DNA of 64,000 nucleotides from Paenibacillus aceti. Its GTDB lineage: Bacteria; Bacillota; Bacilli; Paenibacillales; Paenibacillaceae. Of the stretch, positions 62,887 to 64,000 are shown piece after piece. Where the stretch lies: the NCBI RefSeq assembly GCF_003614185.1, contig NZ_KZ987724.1, positions 1,044,149 through 1,108,148 of the forward strand, given 5' to 3'. Below the pieces are notes generated by a model that searched no databases, had not been told where the DNA came from, and saw nothing but the letters and a program-made list of their open reading frames with translations. A program made the translations under genes and the position numbers. How positions within the stretch are numbered: the first letter of the stretch is position 1; every line of letters starts with the position of its first letter.

Positions 62887-63204
62887 ATGGGAGAACAGAG
62901 ACAACGTTATAACGAAGAGTTCAAGAAACAAACGGTAAGGTTCATTCAAGAACAAACCAAAACGGTAGCCGATCTGGCGGAGGAATTGAATATTCCTCGA
63001 AGTACCTTACACCAATGGATGAGCCAGTATCGGGAATTAAAGAACGAACCGGCAGCCCGTGTAGATCGGGTACGAGAGTTGGAAGCCCAATTAAATGAAA
63101 TGAGCCGTCAACTCCAGGAAAAAGAGCAAAAGATTGCAGATGTCGAAGAAGAACTAGCCATCGTAAAAAAAGCAGTGCACATCTTCAGCAAACCAAAGAA
63201 CTAA
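62887..63204 (+). CDS. IS3-family OrfA
   Basis: 105-residue protein with an N-terminal helix-turn-helix (YNEEFKKQTVRFIQEQTKTVADLAEELNIPRSTLHQWM region) and a leucine-zipper-like coiled coil (VRELEAQLNEMSRQLQEKE). It binds the element ends. Near its 3' end, GTA-AAA-AAA at 63163-63171 provides an A7 run for -1 slippage into orfB, giving the OrfAB transposase. Confidence 0.92.
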   Translation: MGEQRQRYNEEFKKQTVRFIQEQTKTVADLAEELNIPRSTLHQWMSQYRELKNEPAARVDRVRELEAQLNEMSRQLQEKEQKIADVEEELAIVKKAVHIFSKPKN

Positions 63205-64000
63205 GATTTCAATTTATTGAAGAACATCGCTCCGAGTTCTCTTTGGTGAAGATGTGCAAAGTCCTTCAGGTTTCCCGGAGCGGTTATTACAAGTGGAGAA
63301 TCAAGAAACCCTGCGAGCAGGCGCTTCGGAAGAAGGCTGTGATGGACCGTATTCAGTACCATTTCCATGACCATGAAAAGCGTTATGGCAGCCCTAAAAT
63401 CACCCATCTTCTGCATCAGGAAGGGCACTGCATTGCGGAACGAACGGTGAGTGTGTATATGCGTGAAATGAAGTTACGCTCCGTGGTATCTAGGAAGTTT
63501 CGCGTGCGAACTACAGATTCTGACCATGACCATCCGATTGAACCTAATCATCTGAATCAGCAATTTAACGTATCCCAACCCAACACGGTTTGGGTAACCG
63601 ATATCACGTATATTCCTTGCCGGGAGGGGCGATTATATCTTGCGAGTGTTATGGATCTATGCACTCGAGAGATTGTAGGATGGCGTTTAGACAACCACAT
63701 GGAGACGAGTCTGGTGCTGGGAGCCTTACAGGACGCTTATAAAGCCAAACGTCCTAAGAAGGGCTTGATTCATCACTCTGACCGTGGAACTCAGTATACC
63801 TCCCATGAATACCGAAAAACGTTGAAAAAGTACCAGATGCTATCCAGTATGAGTCGAAAAGGAAATTGCTATGACAATGCGTGCATCGAGTCCTGGCATA
63901 GTGTTTTGAAAAAAGAACTCATTTATTGCAATGCTCGCTTCAAAACGAAGAAACAAGCTTACCAGGCTTTGTTTCAATATATTGAGTTTTATTACAATCG
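63166..64000 (+). CDS. IS3-family OrfB transposase domain, 3' end outside window
   Basis: Read in the -1 frame relative to orfA, entered by slippage on A7 at 63165-63171; there is no obvious independent start. The HTH_21 region (KMCKVLQVSRSGYYKW) precedes an rve integrase core with TVWVTDITYIP (first Asp), HHSDRGTQYTS (second Asp) and NACIESWHS (Glu), exactly 35 residues between the last two (DD35E). The sequence is open to the window edge, so it looks intact. Confidence 0.9.

Larger units (their letters stand above)
62819..64000 (+). mobile_element. IS3-family insertion sequence, right end outside window
   Basis: Left end placed at about 62819 (TGCTGCTAGAATAAAAAG, then GTGGACACC), where the family A repeat is broken. 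It contains orfA and an orfB in the -1 frame with a complete DDE core. The A-rich TIR with GTGGACA is typical of IS3 elements. The right end and target duplication are not visible. Confidence 0.88.

Overview
The window looks like a chromosomal segment of a Paenibacillus-type Bacillota. This is inferred from strong AGGAGG-type ribosome binding sites, frequent GTG/TTG starts, moderate GC, Bacillus-like cre and Fur sites, and gene families such as iol, DUF4309, VanW and DUF11 surface proteins. No rRNA or tRNA gene was seen.

Layout. 1-14.7 kb is an inositol catabolism region. It has iolA (cut by the left edge), iolB, iolC, iolE and iolD on the + strand, a small membrane transporter, four Gfo/Idh/MocA dehydrogenases and two sugar-porter transporters. 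A catabolite-repression site sits on the promoter of the second block. 15-21 kb holds a very large DUF4132-type gene broken by a frameshift, with a small partner upstream. 21-34 kb is mixed metabolism and envelope: a beta-lactamase-fold hydrolase, alkaline phosphatase, L-asparaginase, a Re-citrate-synthase-like enzyme, class I aldolase, a DUF4309 secreted protein, a DUF2975/HTH/CPBP cluster, VanW, and a frameshifted secreted metallophosphoesterase. 34-44 kb is a DUF11 surface-protein locus: one intact 1627-residue gene, one internally deleted copy and one 3' scrap. Between the copies lie a membrane-anchored Mrr-like nuclease and an ABC exporter with a tandem-MerR regulator. 44-49 kb has a methyltransferase, an aldo/keto reductase and an AraC-type regulator beside a Fur-boxed siderophore-binding lipoprotein.

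49.5-62.7 kb is a type III-B CRISPR island. A leader and a 29-repeat array (one repeat split by a complete IS66 element with an 8-bp target duplication) are followed by cmr1-cmr2(cas10)-cmr3-cmr4-cmr5-cmr6. A PD-(D/E)XK-like DUF6602 gene overlaps cmr6, and then comes a second, near-duplicate leader with an 11-repeat array. No adaptation genes, cas6 or CARF effector are present. Cas10 lacks an HD domain but keeps GGDD, so the complex should cut RNA through Cmr4 and make cyclic oligoadenylate. The DUF6602 protein is the best local candidate for an accessory effector. An IS3-family element runs off the right edge.

Three kinds of intergenic element recur or occur between genes. Each has four short inverted motifs at a near-fixed, mirror-symmetric pitch (about 50-60-50, 50-74-50 and 38-74-39 bp). 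I do not recognise them as a named class, and they are among the more unusual signals here.
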